A DNA stretch of 64,000 bases. Origin: Lumbricus terrestris (lineage: Eukaryota > Annelida > Clitellata > Crassiclitellata > Lumbricidae). Of this stretch, positions 42,228-53,640 are shown in pieces (positions within the stretch are counted from its first letter, which is position 1; each line of letters begins with the position of its first letter). Location of the stretch: assembly GCA_949752735.1 (NCBI GenBank), contig OX457036.1, positions 6,450,577 to 6,514,576 on the forward strand, in the 5' to 3' direction. The translations under genes and the position numbers were made by a program. Below the pieces are notes generated by a model. That model saw only the letters and a program-made list of their open reading frames with translations. It had not been told where the DNA came from and did not search any database.

Positions 42228-43533
42228 TAGACCTGGGAGTGACTTTGGTCAGCTAATCTGACCCCACTTGACCCTAAAGTGACTTGAGGTCGACTTGAAG
42301 TCGACTTCTCGGCGTCAAAACGACTTGACCCGACTTGGCAGAAAAACAACCGACTTCCGACTTGAAGTCGACTTCTGACATGGTACTAGTCATTAGCCTA
42401 GGTCTACGTACGGCTACTAATGCAAGAATTCAAGCCAATTTTCCTGCAAGCATTAATTTCATTTAAGCCTACAAATGAGTAATGAGGCCTCAACACTATT
42501 ATTGATGATGATCGAATTTGTCAAAGTGTTATTAAGCCCATTTCAAGCTGTTTGTGTTTCAGTTTGAATAGTTTTGTGATGCTTTGGGCCATGCATCTAG
42601 TAACCTAGACAACGCGACGGCAAATTTTTAGGCCTGTGAATTTTAGCTTGTCCATTGTCTGTGATTATTCAGATTACACTCATTATTATTACTTTTAAAT
42701 ATTAATATTAAATAAATTTGTAACAAGCGCAAGGTCTGAGATAAAATAGCGGACCGCGGACTGCATGGTTGCACTGAATGGCGTGAGATGATATAAGCCT
42801 AATTTGTAATTCTGTTTTCATAATTATTTGGCCACTAACATCATTTCGCAACTTAGCATATAGCATTGCAAGCGCATCATCCTACAATAGGCTACTACAT
42901 GCAGCTACTAGGCCTACTCACTGACAGTAAAGTCTTTCATTGTCCAATTGGCCCTACAATAGTTTTTCCGTCTGCAGACAACTCCAGATGCAGCGCTCCA
43001 AAGTAGCGCCAAACTATCGATTTATAATAGGCCTTGTAGATCCAGCTTTCTTTGCACCGAATTCACTGACCACTAGAAGTTCACTGATTGCTTGATAAGC
43101 ACACGTGCTAATATTTTAGTAAGATTTTGTTTCACCGTTTTAATTAAGCGCATGCCTAAGCGTGACGTTTAAGCATAAAATAACAAATTATATGAATAGA
43201 TCGGCAGACAGCAGTCTGCACGATAGCCTACCGGCAAAATAATCCGTAGTCTAGCCTAAGTTTCTGTTTAGCAAAGGCCTCATTCATTCTTGTAAACACA
43301 CTAGGCAACAAAAGCTGCGTAAATGTTGTCACAATCATTGGTTTGAAGTGACAAATTTAACTATGTTTGTGTCTCAAGTCGGTTTAAGTCGACTTGAGGT
43401 AAAAACAACTTCAAGTGACTTCTATCTACAAAATTCGACTTGGGGTCAGTTGCGGTGAGCCGAAACGACCCGACCCGACTTGGAATGGCCAAGTCGACTG
43501 GGGTCGACTTATTGGGGTCGACTCCCAGGTCTA
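42228..43533. mobile_element. hAT-type element, 1306 bp
   Basis: Ends TAGACCTGGGAGT and ACTCCCAGGTCTA, perfect 8-bp duplication CTTAAAGA (42220-42227 and 43534-43541). Both subterminal regions of about 150 bp are packed with AAGTCGACTT-type words in both orientations. The middle is AT-rich spacer without a transposase. The frame 43415-43735 crosses the right end and is not a gene. Confidence 0.88.
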
Positions 43534-43541
43534 CTTAAAGA

Positions 43542-43723
43542 TTTCGCCATACATTCGCTTCGGGCGCAATATAAATCGAGACTTTGGTCTTCCCTCGGGT
43601 CTGCGTATTGGACTGACGTCAAAATTTGCAGCAGGTGAAGCAATTGAAAAGCAGCGGTTGGTGAATGAAGGGTTCGAAAAATACGACTCCCGCCCCATTT
43701 CAGAACCGCGGTTGTCCTGTAGG

Positions 43724-43756
<33 letters not shown>

Positions 43757-43900
43757 GGCCTATAGCGCCTCTGAGGAGTTCTCCTGAAGTGGCGCTATAT
43801 AAATGTACGATTGCAATTACAATTACATAGCATCGTCGACGGTCTGTCTCTGTTATGCGTTGCCCTACAGTTGAATGACTCCCATAAAGAAGCGGTGCCC
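43542..43900 (+). repeat. Block A, diverged copy, with short insertion
   Basis: CGGGCGCAATATAAATCGAG, GCAGGTGAAGCAATTGAAAA and AGCGGTTGGTGAATGAAGGG, then after the insertion GTCTGTCTCTGTTATGCG and GCGGTGCCCATGTTGTGCG. More different from the other four A copies than they are from each other, so this partial unit looks older. Confidence 0.65.
43735..43829 (+). mobile_element. Short LINE/SINE 3'-tail-like insertion
   Basis: Seven (ATTG) units, then GCCTATAGCGCCTCTGAGGA and GTGGCGCTATATAAATGTAC, ending GATTGCAATTACAATTACAT. GGCGCTATATAAATG followed by a short-repeat tail is common at 3' ends of L2/CR1-related LINEs and their SINE partners. Block A continues on both sides. Confidence 0.55.
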
Positions 43901-44699
43901 ATGTTGTGCGAGTTCGTCATCTTTTGTTTATTTGCATGCGTCGTTGCAAACACCAGCGATTTTCGTCAGACGGTGAACTATGAAAGATGAATTCATAGTT
44001 TAACGACAGTCAATGACAACAGAGACAATTGCCGTCGTCAGAAATTCGTTTTGCATAGTTGTTACAGCTTTTAATCGTGAATGATGTGATGGATGGGTAT
44101 CGGTACAGAGTTTAACGACAGCTTGCGACAAGAGAGGTCGTTGCAGACAACAAAGATTAGCTTAGCGTAACACATCAATTTTCGATGGATGTATGGATCC
44201 AGATTTGACGAGGGCTTATGACAACTGTTTACAGAGGTCGTTGTCCTCGAAAAATTTGTTTTGCAAAATTTATTATAAGCAGCTATTTTCGAAAATGTTA
44301 CTCTGAATACAATCTAGAGGCAATCTGTTGTCGAAGATTCAACTAACTCTGGTGATATCTCGTCGCTTGTTATAAAATAAAAGGTGTCTAAGCGGGTAGT
44401 AAAAAATTCCCGACTTCCCATGTTTGCGTATAAGCCGTTATTGCCGTTTACATCTTTTTCAACGTTCTCGCGTAGTGTTAATAAAACTAAAATCGTTTCT
44501 ATATAGTCTGGGTTTTTCTGGGTATTTCCTCATGAGAAAATCTGCGCTTATTTCCGAAACATAAGTGGCGACACTAATGACTGAATAGAGTGGAACATCG
44601 CAACAAGAATTGACATACATCGAGATGGAGAGGTAACGGTTAAGAAATGTGGTTAAAATGGCATTGGACACCAAAAGGTTGCTGAGGCTATGGTTTATC
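43901..44699. repeat. Diverged spacer with cassette relic and block B relic
   Basis: GATGTATGGATCCAGATTTG at about 44189 with GAGGTCGTTGTCCTCGAAAA is a decayed CCAGGG cassette with an insertion (GTTTA). ATAAAAGGTGTCTAAGCGGG at about 44378 and TAGTAAAAAATTCCCGACTT are block B. Between them I see no gene. TTAACGACAG words recur. Confidence 0.5.
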
Positions 44700-44752
44700 A
44701 CGAGGACGATGATCATGACGACGACGACGACGATGACGACGACGACGACGAC

Positions 44753-44784
<32 letters not shown>

Positions 44785-44997
44785 CGATGACGACGACAAC
44801 GACGATGGTGGTGGTGGTGATGATGATGACGATGCTGGTGGTGGTGAGGGTGGTGATTGTGGTGGTGATGATGGTGGAGATGATGATGACGACGACGTCA
44901 ACAACGATGGTGGTGGCGATGATGATGACGATGCTGGTGGTGGTGATGGTAGTGATTGTGATGGTGATGATGACGACGACGACGACGACGATGACAT
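44700..44997 (+). repeat. Block C: GAT/GAC/GGT array
   Basis: (GAC/GAT)n with GGTGGTGGTGATGATGATG clusters repeated at about 44810, 44840 and 44935. The Asp/Gly frame 44690-45187 stays open across it, but other frames do too, so coding is not inferred. Confidence 0.9.
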
Positions 44998-45230
44998 CGA
45001 ATGGATGTGGAAAAAAATATCGCCTCAGGCGAGTTTCTCAAAACTGGCCCTCCTGACTTTGAGCTTGCAATTAAAGAGTTCAACAATGTCGAAAAACTGG
45101 CCGAGGTCAGGAATCGTTGGAGGAACACATCATACACGATGCGACCAACACTTGGAACGAGGATGGCGAAGAACAGAACAGAACTAGAGTTGTATGCTTA
45201 AAAATGTCGGTTTCTGTTGTCAAAAGCTGT
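44998..45230 (+). other. Unrecognised open frame after the array
   Basis: 67 codons from ATG 45001 to stop 45199-45201 (LKTGPPDFELAIKEFNN, AEVRNRWRNTSYTMRP). Its composition is more protein-like than the surrounding frames and it lies where block D is expected, but it matches nothing I know and the longer frame from the array overlaps it in another register. It could be a captured exon or chance. Confidence 0.2.
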
Positions 45231-45720
45231 CGTTAAACTCTGTGTCCGTCAGCTAGCAATGAGTTTGCGATGGACATGCAACGCTAACGGCATCCATTTT
45301 TATTGCACATAATGGTATAACGATGACCCTCGCCAACATCATCCCATCGACATCGCACAGTAATTGCACTCATTTTAGCCGAGTTGGATATAACTGCAAA
45401 AATCCGGAACTAAATTTTGACCCGGTGTAAAAATAAAAATATTTTGCTGCTTATAATTATTGCTTACTTACGACGATGTTTCCTGTTAAAGACGATTGAC
45501 AAAGCATGTCACCATAATTTATTGCCATTGGGTATCGTACTCAAAATTTATATAAATGCTAAAATGCTATTAACGGTGTCTAAACAAAGACGAAGAACCT
45601 TGTTTTCATCTGCGTTTTACAATCTACAGCGACCCAAAAAAATGCACAGAAGTAATAACGCCGAGAACGAAATATAGAAAAAGAAGGCTTATTGACTGCT
45701 TAAAATTTTTTATAAAATTA
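45231..45720 (+). repeat. Blocks K and E, diverged copies
   Basis: GTCAGCTAGCAATGAGTTTG, ACGCTAACGGCATCCATTTT, CAGTAATTGCACTCATTTTA, then CGACGATGTTTCCTGTTAAA, AACGGTGTCTAAACAAAGAC and CATCTGCGTTTTACAATC. The order parallels 11600-12060. No gene is called from the frame 45417-45677. Confidence 0.65.
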
Positions 45721-45899
45721 AAGAACTACAATTTATACTTGTTATCCATTTATGTCAGACAAGACTACCACTAAAAACTAGTTGGTTTTTCTTCAGAATT
45801 GTATACTCTCATCATATCAAGGATAGAATTTGCATGACAAAAAGGGAAATAAAGCCACCTCTAAACAGAGAATCTCAACTTGAAAGCAGAGTAACATGC

Positions 45900-46395
45900 T
45901 TTTAATTAAGATCGGCCGTCTAGCTAATCGACCGAGGTATCAGTAATCTTTATATAAAACCAATTACGGACCTATAAACGCAACAGCAGTCGGCATGCAG
46001 AGGGAGGTTTCATCAGTTTCGATCGGTGGCCGTTTGGGACAGGGGGGACAAATTTTCCGCTAGGATTTGTTGCAAAGAGAAGAGCAGACAGGTCCATAAA
46101 TCAAGGACTAAAGACCCGAGGTAGGAACGGCGGCGCCCCACTGAGGTAAGGTCGGCATAAGATAAAGGACCAAGAATCCCACAGGGACATAAGGTCAATT
46201 ATTGAGGAGACGGCGCTACCAACAAAAGAAGAATCAAAGCATTGACAACTCCTTTGACCGCCACCGGCAAAAATATAGGATACGCAGACATCGAGACAGG
46301 CGGACAGCAACACATACGGAATGAGAAACAGATAGGCGTGCAAGCATACAGACGTAAATAAAAAACGCGCTGTTATTTTAGACACCTGCAAAACA
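45900..46395 (+). repeat. Block F, diverged copy
   Basis: TATCAGTAATCTTTATATAA, GCAGAGGGAGGTTTCATCAG, CAGGTCCATAAATCAAGGAC, GACAACTCCTTTGACCGCCA and TTATTTTAGACACCTGCAAA. The end resembles block N at 18350 more than the other F copies. Confidence 0.65.
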
Positions 46396-46760
46396 AATAC
46401 TATAAGAAATACAATATTCTCAATGGCTCATATGGAACTCAATAAGACCACTAAATGGTATTAGGACTGCTTGTGTCCATTTACTGAGAATTACTGCTTC
46501 AAACCTTATGTTTGATCTTTAATTCCATTATAAACAGACAGCCAAACAGACGAACGGACAGACAGATAATCAGGCAGACAATCAGGCAGACAATCAGGCA
46601 GGGAAAGAAAGTCATGCAGACAGACAAAAACGACAGACTCACAGACACGATTAAGTGGCTAATGAATAGAATCATCTACTTTGTTTCATAACGTTTATGC
46701 GATGAATAGACTGTAGAATGATCGAGGAGAATTCATATCGTTTAATCGCAAATCAAGTCG
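46396..46760 (+). repeat. Block N of U3
   Basis: TTCTCAATGGCTCATATGGA, CTGCTTGTGTCCATTTACTG, CAGACAATCAGGCAGACAAT and AGTCATGCAGACAGACAAAA follow 18390-18700, with the (CAGA)n tract hardly developed. No gene. Confidence 0.65.
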
Positions 46761-47140
46761 ATTTTCACAATGTCGATTTTCGGGGGAGGGGATGTGGTGA
46801 TATGTCGACGACCCATAGAATTGACGACTGACTGCCTCTATCATGCTTTGCCTACTGTGAATAATTTGGATCCACGTGCTTGTCTATCATCATCGTCATC
46901 GTCGTCGTCGTCGTCATCACTAGCAGAAGCAGCAGCAGCAGCGTCATGGTTCAGCGCCTTATATGCGTCCGATGCCGCTTTCTCACCGTTTCATCATTTC
47001 TCCCTCTCCGTCATGGTGTGCGTCTTTTCTTTTGTAGCGATGTTCCACACCATTCACCTATAAATTATAAACCCACGTCCACTTTCTTTGTAGAATAATA
47101 TTATATTGACTTACTGTTCATCAGTTTCACACCATTTTCA
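46761..47140 (+). repeat. Block A of U3, diverged
   Basis: GATATGTCGACGACCCATAG, GCCTCTATCATGCTTTGCCT, a short (CATCGT)n stretch with GCAGAAGCAGCAGCAGCAGC, then GCGATGTTCCACACCATTCA. The first part (CGCAACATAAATCGAGG) is missing. Confidence 0.65.
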
Positions 47141-47480
47141 TAGTTTTCAGCTCAATAAAATAGGTACGCTGCCTATAATAATTGTAGAGTTATATTAATT
47201 AATATAAAATTAAAGGTATCGACATTGATAGTCAAACAATTCGTAGTTTCCTCGGTTTAACGATTTCTTTAAATTGTGTGTTACTAACGAGTTCGGTAAA
47301 GACGATGACGACGACGACGATGATGTGGGTCCAAATGAACCCTCTGCTGATATCAAATTAAAGGTGTTAACATTGATAGTCAAACAATTCGTAGTTTCTT
47401 CGGTTTCACGACTTCCCTTGGTTGTATGAAAGTCTAGGTAGGCCTACATGATTAAAATATGTTTTTTTAAAGATTTGGAT
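47141..47480 (+). repeat. Block B, two short copies
   Basis: AAATTAAAGGTATCGACATT at about 47211 and AAATTAAAGGTGTTAACATT at about 47355 are each followed by GATAGTCAAACAATTCGTAG and TTTCNTCGGTTT, a local duplication of about 145 bp with a small GAC array between. The block B hairpin is not preserved. Confidence 0.65.
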
Positions 47481-47586
47481 AAAGATGACGACGACGATGA
47501 CGACGACGACTATGATGATAGTGATGCTGCTGCTGCTGCTGATGATGATGATGATGACGATGATGATGACGATGACGATGATTACC

Positions 47587-47618
<32 letters not shown>

Positions 47619-47624
47619 AACGAC

Positions 47625-47656
<32 letters not shown>

Positions 47657-47695
47657 TGAAGATGATGATGATAATAAAAGTATGATCAGATCATG
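47481..47695 (+). repeat. Block C: GAT/GAC array
   Basis: About 210 bp of (GAC/GAT)n including a GCTGCTGCTGCTGCTGAT stretch also seen at 19965. Asp-rich and poly-Thr/Met frames are artefacts. Confidence 0.9.
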
Positions 47696-48100
47696 ATCAG
47701 GTCATGATGACGATCGATGATGTGACGTCAAAAGTGTATGTTTCAATCGAACCTGTACGCGTTCCTCAACATCGGTCCGATTATTATTAGAAGAAATTTA
47801 ATTTCGACACTGTTCAATGTATTCATTCTCTGTGCCAGTCAAAAACCTCTGTGAAGGAGGCGGGCAAATCTAATGAACCATACTACTTCGACAATGTTAG
47901 AAGTCCAAAGACCTTTTGAACATCGACTAGAATTGAGTTGCCATTCACAGGCTATGCAGCATTCTTTCTTTAGTGCTGGCTTGCAAGTTCTCTCCGTCGG
48001 CGTCTCATATAATAGCCCCACAGACAATCAGTCTACAGTCATTGCAATAATTAAAGTTGAGTCAGATAGAACTTCGAGAAGTGCCACTGCCGTCGTATAA
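47696..48100 (+). repeat. Block D, diverged copy
   Basis: GATGATGTGACGTCAAAAGT, ACGCGTTCCTCAACATCGGT, TTAGAAGAAATTTAATTTCG and TTCTCTGTGCCAGTCAAAAA. The two overlapping opposite frames at 47839-48100 have no recognisable domain. Confidence 0.6.
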
Positions 48101-48340
48101 CTTACACAATATTTATATAATTCTTATAAGCTGTTATTTTAGGTGTCTAAGCAAGACAGAATATTTTGTGTTTTATATAAACCTTGTAAACTATTATTTC
48201 AGGTGTCTAAGCAAGACAGAATATTTTGCAATCAACGTTTTGCGCCCAATTGCAACTTACAATTTCTTTAAGGAAATAATAGCGAAGAAAACGAATTAAG
48301 AGGAATAAAGAAAACTTTATTCGCTGTATTGTTTAAGATC
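48101..48340 (+). repeat. Block E with a tandem duplication of its core
   Basis: AGGTGTCTAAGCAAGACAGA occurs at about 48141 and again at about 48201, each followed by ATATTTTG. The second continues into CAATCAACGTTTTGCGCCCA and AAACTTTATTCGCTGTATTG. A 60-bp tandem duplication includes the AGGTGTCTAAG word. Confidence 0.75.
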
Positions 48341-48589
48341 TTATATAAATAAATCTTATAATGCTTTACATGTTCATAAAATTAGTTGGTGTCACAAACA
48401 TTCAAAGCTTGCAGAAATAATTGTCTTCAAATGTCTCATCATATGAGGCATCAGATTTATATTGCCAAAAAACAAAGCCCCATTTAAACACTGGATCTTT
48501 AACTGTAAGCAGTGAATCATGTGCTTTTATAAGAACCGTCGTCTGATTAATAATTATTGTCCATTGTATAGCAATAATCTTCATTGATG
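48341..48589. other. Spacer between blocks E and F
   Basis: TTAGTTGGTGTCACAAACAT parallels the SINE end and following text at 21415-21450 (TTTGGCGTCACGAG). No gene; the frame at 48402-48584 is not conserved. Confidence 0.4.
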
Positions 48590-49095
48590 ACCACTCACGG
48601 ATTTATTCACGCAACATCAGTGAATATGCAGCAGAAGATTTTATCAGTTACGACGGTTGATTGCTTTGGGTGAGGTCTCCAGGAATTTTTCGCTAGAATT
48701 CGATCGGCGCAAAAGGAAGAGCTTATACAGGTCCATAAATCAAGGATTAAAGTATCAACCGCGAAACTCCGCCACTAGTTGCACTCTGCCAGTGCCAGTC
48801 CCAAGCATGGATAAAGGAGGAGGGCGACATTGATCATCTTTGTTATAGAAGTGTTGTTCAACAACAACAAGCCTAAAATTGTCTGAATCAACCGCGGACG
48901 AAATGTCAAATGAGGAGACGGCGCGGCGCCACCACCAAAAAAAGAATCAAATATAATTGACAACTCCTTACCCACCATCGGATAAAAAGACAGATATACA
49001 GACATGCAGACAGCAGGGCAGAGAGACAGACGGAATAAGAATCAGGTATAAATCAGGGTAATGCGCTGTTCCTGCTTTTAAACACCTGTAATTCT
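48590..49095 (+). repeat. Block F, with internal insertion
   Basis: ACGCAACATCAGTGAATATG, CAGGTCCATAAATCAAGGAT, then CACTCTGCCAGTGCCAGTCC and GGAGGAGGGCGACATTGATC, text otherwise found near 8797-8850 in block I. It resumes with CCGCGGACGAAATGTCAAAT and ends TTTTAAACACCTGTAATTC. The mix suggests exchange between blocks. Confidence 0.65.
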
Positions 49096-49500
49096 ACTAT
49101 AACATTTTTATAAAAAAAATAAGGTATTAAAATGCTCATGTTCTGTTCTTGGTTGGTTATAATAATAATTAATTATAAGTTTGACTGTAAACATCATTGC
49201 CAGACGTACAGATAGAAACAGAAAAACAGATATGGATGGACTGAAGGTCGTACAGACAGACACAGGGCCACAGACAGTCACGCATGCATTGTTTCATACA
49301 ATGAGTTAGATAGTGCTGTTTAAATAGAGTATCACTGAACTGTGTATAATATGTTAACTATATATGATTGGTTTCGGTAAGTCAGTGTAGAATTTTGTGA
49401 GGTATGCAAGGGTAGCCTAGGGCAGGAGTGGTGAATGCAATTTCAATGATGGAGTGAATACATTAATGGCTGGTATATAGCGACTCGAAATGATTTCACT
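49096..49500. repeat. Block G relatives and spacer
   Basis: CTTGGTTGGTTATAATAATA, then TGATTGGTTTCGGTAAGTCA and GTGTAGAATTTTGTGAGGTA match 54460-54500, and TTAATGGCTGGTATATAGCG matches 54541. No gene. Confidence 0.6.
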
Positions 49501-49814
49501 CCCATTTGAATAGAAAATCAAATTAAAGGTGTCTAAGTTGATAGTAAAGCAATCCGTGGTGTCTGCAGCTTAATGACTTTCCTTGGCTATAATAACAATT
49601 ATACGAGAAGTCGAGGAACATAATTTATTATTACTGCATCTCAATTGAATATTGGATTATACTACAGACTATGAACCCAATTATGTTTAAACTCCTACCA
49701 TGCATCCATAAAAAAATCGCTCGGACCGCTTTCCATCCGGGTCATGCATCCTTTATTTTCTTAGTCGGTTGAATTTTCTGAAGGCTTTTCAGATGGCTGA
49801 CAGTTTTTGGTGCG
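49501..49814 (+). repeat. Block B of U3 (main copy)
   Basis: ATTAAAGGTGTCTAAGTTGA, a hairpin-like segment at 49573-49613 whose right arm has lost pairing (CGAGAAGTC), ATTACTGCATCTCAATTGAA and CCATCCGGGTCATGCATCC. It stops at GGTGCG, where U1 continues CCATATCTCG. The remainder reappears after 50535. Confidence 0.8.
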
Positions 49815-50264
49815 GTGACACGAAACGGAGCATCCCCCTGAAAGCTATCCCGGGGATGAATTAATCTATCCCCCCCTCCCGGATGGATTTAACCGGTCTA
49901 TACTATCCGGGGGATAAACCATTCTATCCCCTTTTTTGAAAATTGCGCATAATAAAAAAATATGCTGTAATCAAAATTTAAAGTGATTCTAATTGTTTTA
50001 AGTGTCCTGAGCAATGCTCAGGGAAAGGCAACTCGAATTTATTTAGTGACTTTGAGTGTTGTTAGGTGTCTTAAATGTTTTAAGTGCTCTAAAAACAGGG
50101 CAAAACAAATTATCTAGTAGGAATAAACATACCTGTCAGAGTCATTGTTCAAAACAAAGCAGATGAAAATTAATTTGACCCCAAAAATACTAAGCGGTTT
50201 TTCGATTTTTTTTTTTTGGGGGGATACAATTAATACTGGGTAGGCCTATACTCCATGTCGTGAC
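49815..50264 (-). mobile_element. GTGTCACGAAA element, copy 3 (450 bp, inverted)
   Basis: GTGACACGAAACGGAGCATC to CTCCATGTCGTGAC. Inverted relative to copies 1 and 2. Together with the LINE tail that follows it interrupts block B between GGTGCG and TCTCGGTACTT. No coding frame. Confidence 0.85.
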
Positions 50265-50535
50265 AGCAGCACATCTCATGTCTTTAGACAGATTTGAACT
50301 TCTAGTACCTCCTACTAGAACTGCTATGGCTCAGTCCCGTTCCTTTACATCAATTGGCCCTTCTCTTTGGAATACGCTCTCTCCTTCTACTCGATCTCAC
50401 CTTCTGACAGGTAATCCCTCCTCCTCATTTTCTTATCTTAAAACCTATTTCTTCTCTCGTGGCCTTGCGCACTGGGAGCGCCTCTGAACGGTTCAACCTA
50501 GTAGAGGCGCTTTATAAATGTTTTTATACGATACA
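50265..50535 (+). mobile_element. L2/CR1-like LINE 3' end
   Basis: Open frame from about 50265 to the stop at 50485-50487: FELLVPPTRTAMAQSRSFTS, GPSLWNTLSPSTR and KTYFFSRGLAHWERL, matching the C-terminal end typical of L2/CR1-type ORF2. After the stop comes GTAGAGGCGCTTTATAAATG and a TACGATACAATACAA tail. Only the last about 75 codons are present, so it is 5'-truncated. Confidence 0.75.
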
Positions 50536-51678
<1,143 letters not shown>

Positions 51679-51873
51679 CGTCGACAGTGGGCGCTGCATG
51701 CAATTTTCCCAAAACGCGTTTCTCAACGCCAGTTCGATTAGAATTAGAGGAAATTAATTTTGATTTCGCTTTTATTCATCCTCTGAAGGGCGACTCTAAA
51801 AATCCTTTCAACTCCGACAGTCTTAGGAATTCAACGGCCTTTAACATCGACTGCATATATTTATATATATATA
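51679..51873 (+). repeat. Block D of U3, first part
   Basis: CGCTGCATGCAATTTTCCC, CCAGTTCGATTAGAATTAGA and GACAGTCTTAGGAATTCAAC, ending in a TATATATAT run where the mariner element inserted. Confidence 0.8.
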
Positions 51874-51875
51874 TA

Positions 51876-52856
51876 CAGGGTGGGCCAGCATAAATGTCCC
51901 GACTTTGCACGCGTATAACTTCGCCAATTTTTAACATTTATTTATACTTAATGCATCAAATTAAAGGTATTTCACTCTAGTATTAACTCTAAAAAAGTCG
52001 AACTGATACTAGTTTAGGTTTTAATTATATGCCCGGAATAGCGCTAGCTACCATATTTTGCTGTCATTTGTGACGCAACCTGGCGCCGTTGACAGACGAT
52101 GATCGCGTTTCGATCTTAATTTTACGAACTGGTAAGGGATTTAATTCGTTTGAAATGATTAACGAATATTCTAACAGAGGATGGAATAAACAATACCTTG
52201 TATTATCTGCTACGGAAAATTAATAAAACAGGACTTTCTACTTGCAAACCATGGGAATCGGAGCGCACGGCGCTCACATCCGCTAACATTGCTCGTGTGT
52301 CCGCGTACATTTGCAGTCAAGACAATGACCAGGGCAGGCCCTGCATGCAAATTCAGCGCAAAACAGGCCGTCTTAGAAGCACTGAATAGCGTATTGGAAA
52401 AGATTATAGACCTAAAGTTAAAGTAATTTGTCGACGAGAAGTCCCACGAACTCTCCAGCTCTTACGCAAAGAAACGACTGGCAGCGTGCAAGCGTCTGAA
52501 GTAGCGCATGGCAGTGCACGGCTGTTGGCAAAATTGAAAGGACGCGGTTTTGCGATTAGAATATATTCATGGTAGGGACCCTACAAACACTCAAAATGAT
52601 TGTGTCTACGCGCGTTTTAGCAAAAAACGATAGAATTTTCCCGGGAAACGGCGTCATAATGCGTCAGTAATGACAAAAAACGGTAGCTAGCGCTGATCCA
52701 AGTATATAATTAAAACCTAAACTAGTATCAGTTCGACTTTTCTAGAGTTAATACTAGAGTGAAATACCTTTAATTTGATGCATCAAGTATAAATAAATGT
52801 TAAAAATTGGCGAAGTTATACGCCTGCAAAGTCGGGACATTTATGCTGGCCCACCC

Positions 52857-52858
<2 letters not shown>
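51876..52858 (+). mobile_element. Mariner/Tc1-type element with long TIRs, 983 bp
   Basis: TA flanks (51874-51875 and 52859-52860). Inverted repeats of about 155 bp start CAGGGTGGGCCAGCATAAAT. The core translates in pieces to NIARVSAYICSQDNDQGRP, IQRKTG, VICRREVP and KRLAACKRLK, resembling the N-terminal DNA-binding part of mariner-like transposases. Stops and frame changes interrupt it and the catalytic DDE/D region is gone, so it is a deletion derivative. Confidence 0.88.

Positions 52859-52860
<2 letters not shown>

Positions 52861-52897
<37 letters not shown>
52861..52897. repeat. (TG)n microsatellite
   Basis: About eighteen TG units directly after the mariner element. The preceding side is (TA)n, so the element split or bordered a TA/TG tract. 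U1 has only ATATATGTATGTGCGTC here. Confidence 0.95.
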
Positions 52898-52899
<2 letters not shown>

Positions 52900-53150
52900 C
52901 AGTTTACAATGCGACGTAGAGGAAGAGCAGACCCTGAAGGTATAGCAGTAAGACAATCATGGGTATAATAAAATTAATCTCGGTACGCAATGGACCTCTG
53001 CATGCAGCGACGGTTCATCAGTCCTCTCCCTCTCCGTCTGATCTTCTCAAAGACAGAATAGAGTCATTGCACTCATTATAGTCGAGTTAAACATAACTGG
53101 AAAACAAAGAATTAATGCTTTTGTTGGTCGTAATCTGCTGTCTAATCATG
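52898..53150 (+). repeat. Block D of U3, second part
   Basis: CGTCAGTTTACAATGCGACG, GAGCAGACCCTGAAGGTATA and GAATTAATGCTTTTGTTGGT, very close to 5465-5720 in U1. Confidence 0.8.
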
Positions 53151-53390
53151 TTGTTTCCTATAAAAAACGTTTAAATGACATTGTCTTCTCTGCGATCCTC
53201 GCGTATATAATTGCCGTTGGGTTACTTGCACTAAGCTTAAATCAAACTTTTCAAACACTATTTCAGGTGTCTAGACAGAGCTAGTTTTTAAATAAACGTT
53301 TTACGTCCACTTGTGGCTGAAGATTAAAGAAATACTAACGCTGAGAACAAATTAAGAAGAGCAAAGAAAGTTTATTCACTGTTTAAGAAT
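53151..53390 (+). repeat. Block E of U3
   Basis: Contains the uninterrupted counterpart of the piggyBac site (AACGTTTAAATGACATTGTC). Then TTTCAGGTGTCTAGACAGAG, TTTTACGTCCACTTGTGGCT, CTAACGCTGAGAACAAATTA and TTTATTCACTGTTTAAGAAT. Confidence 0.8.
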
Positions 53391-53640
53391 CGATATTATA
53401 ACAGCCGGAGGGTTTCAGGCTAAAATCCACATCAAACAGTCGCGTAGGAACCTTAAGCAAGTCTTTTACTCGCAATTGCTCTGACGCCTAGGCGTGAAAC
53501 TGCGGTGCAGTGTCCGCGATGTAGTCGGGAGTGCCTCTGAGTAGTTAGCATCAAGGGGCGATGCAGAAATGGGGAAAATAACGAATAATAAATAAAATAT
53601 TTGGTGTCGCGAGCACTGAAAATTAGTTGGCAGTCTTTCA
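53391..53640 (+). mobile_element. SINE remnant lacking the A box
   Basis: GGAGGGTTTCAGGCTAAAAT is a decayed B-box region. CAAGTCTTTTACTCGCAATT and GATGTAGTCGGGAGTGCCTC match the SINE body at 21255-21365. The first about 45 bp of the head, with the A box, are absent. Being in the same place as in U2, it was inserted before the units duplicated. Confidence 0.65.

Noticed and set aside
43415..43735. 106-residue frame
   Set aside because: It spans the right end of the hAT element at 43533 and block A; no domain.
45001..45201. 67-residue frame after the GAT array as a gene
   Set aside because: Protein-like composition but no known domain, no support from other units and overlapping frames; listed only as an unrecognised frame.
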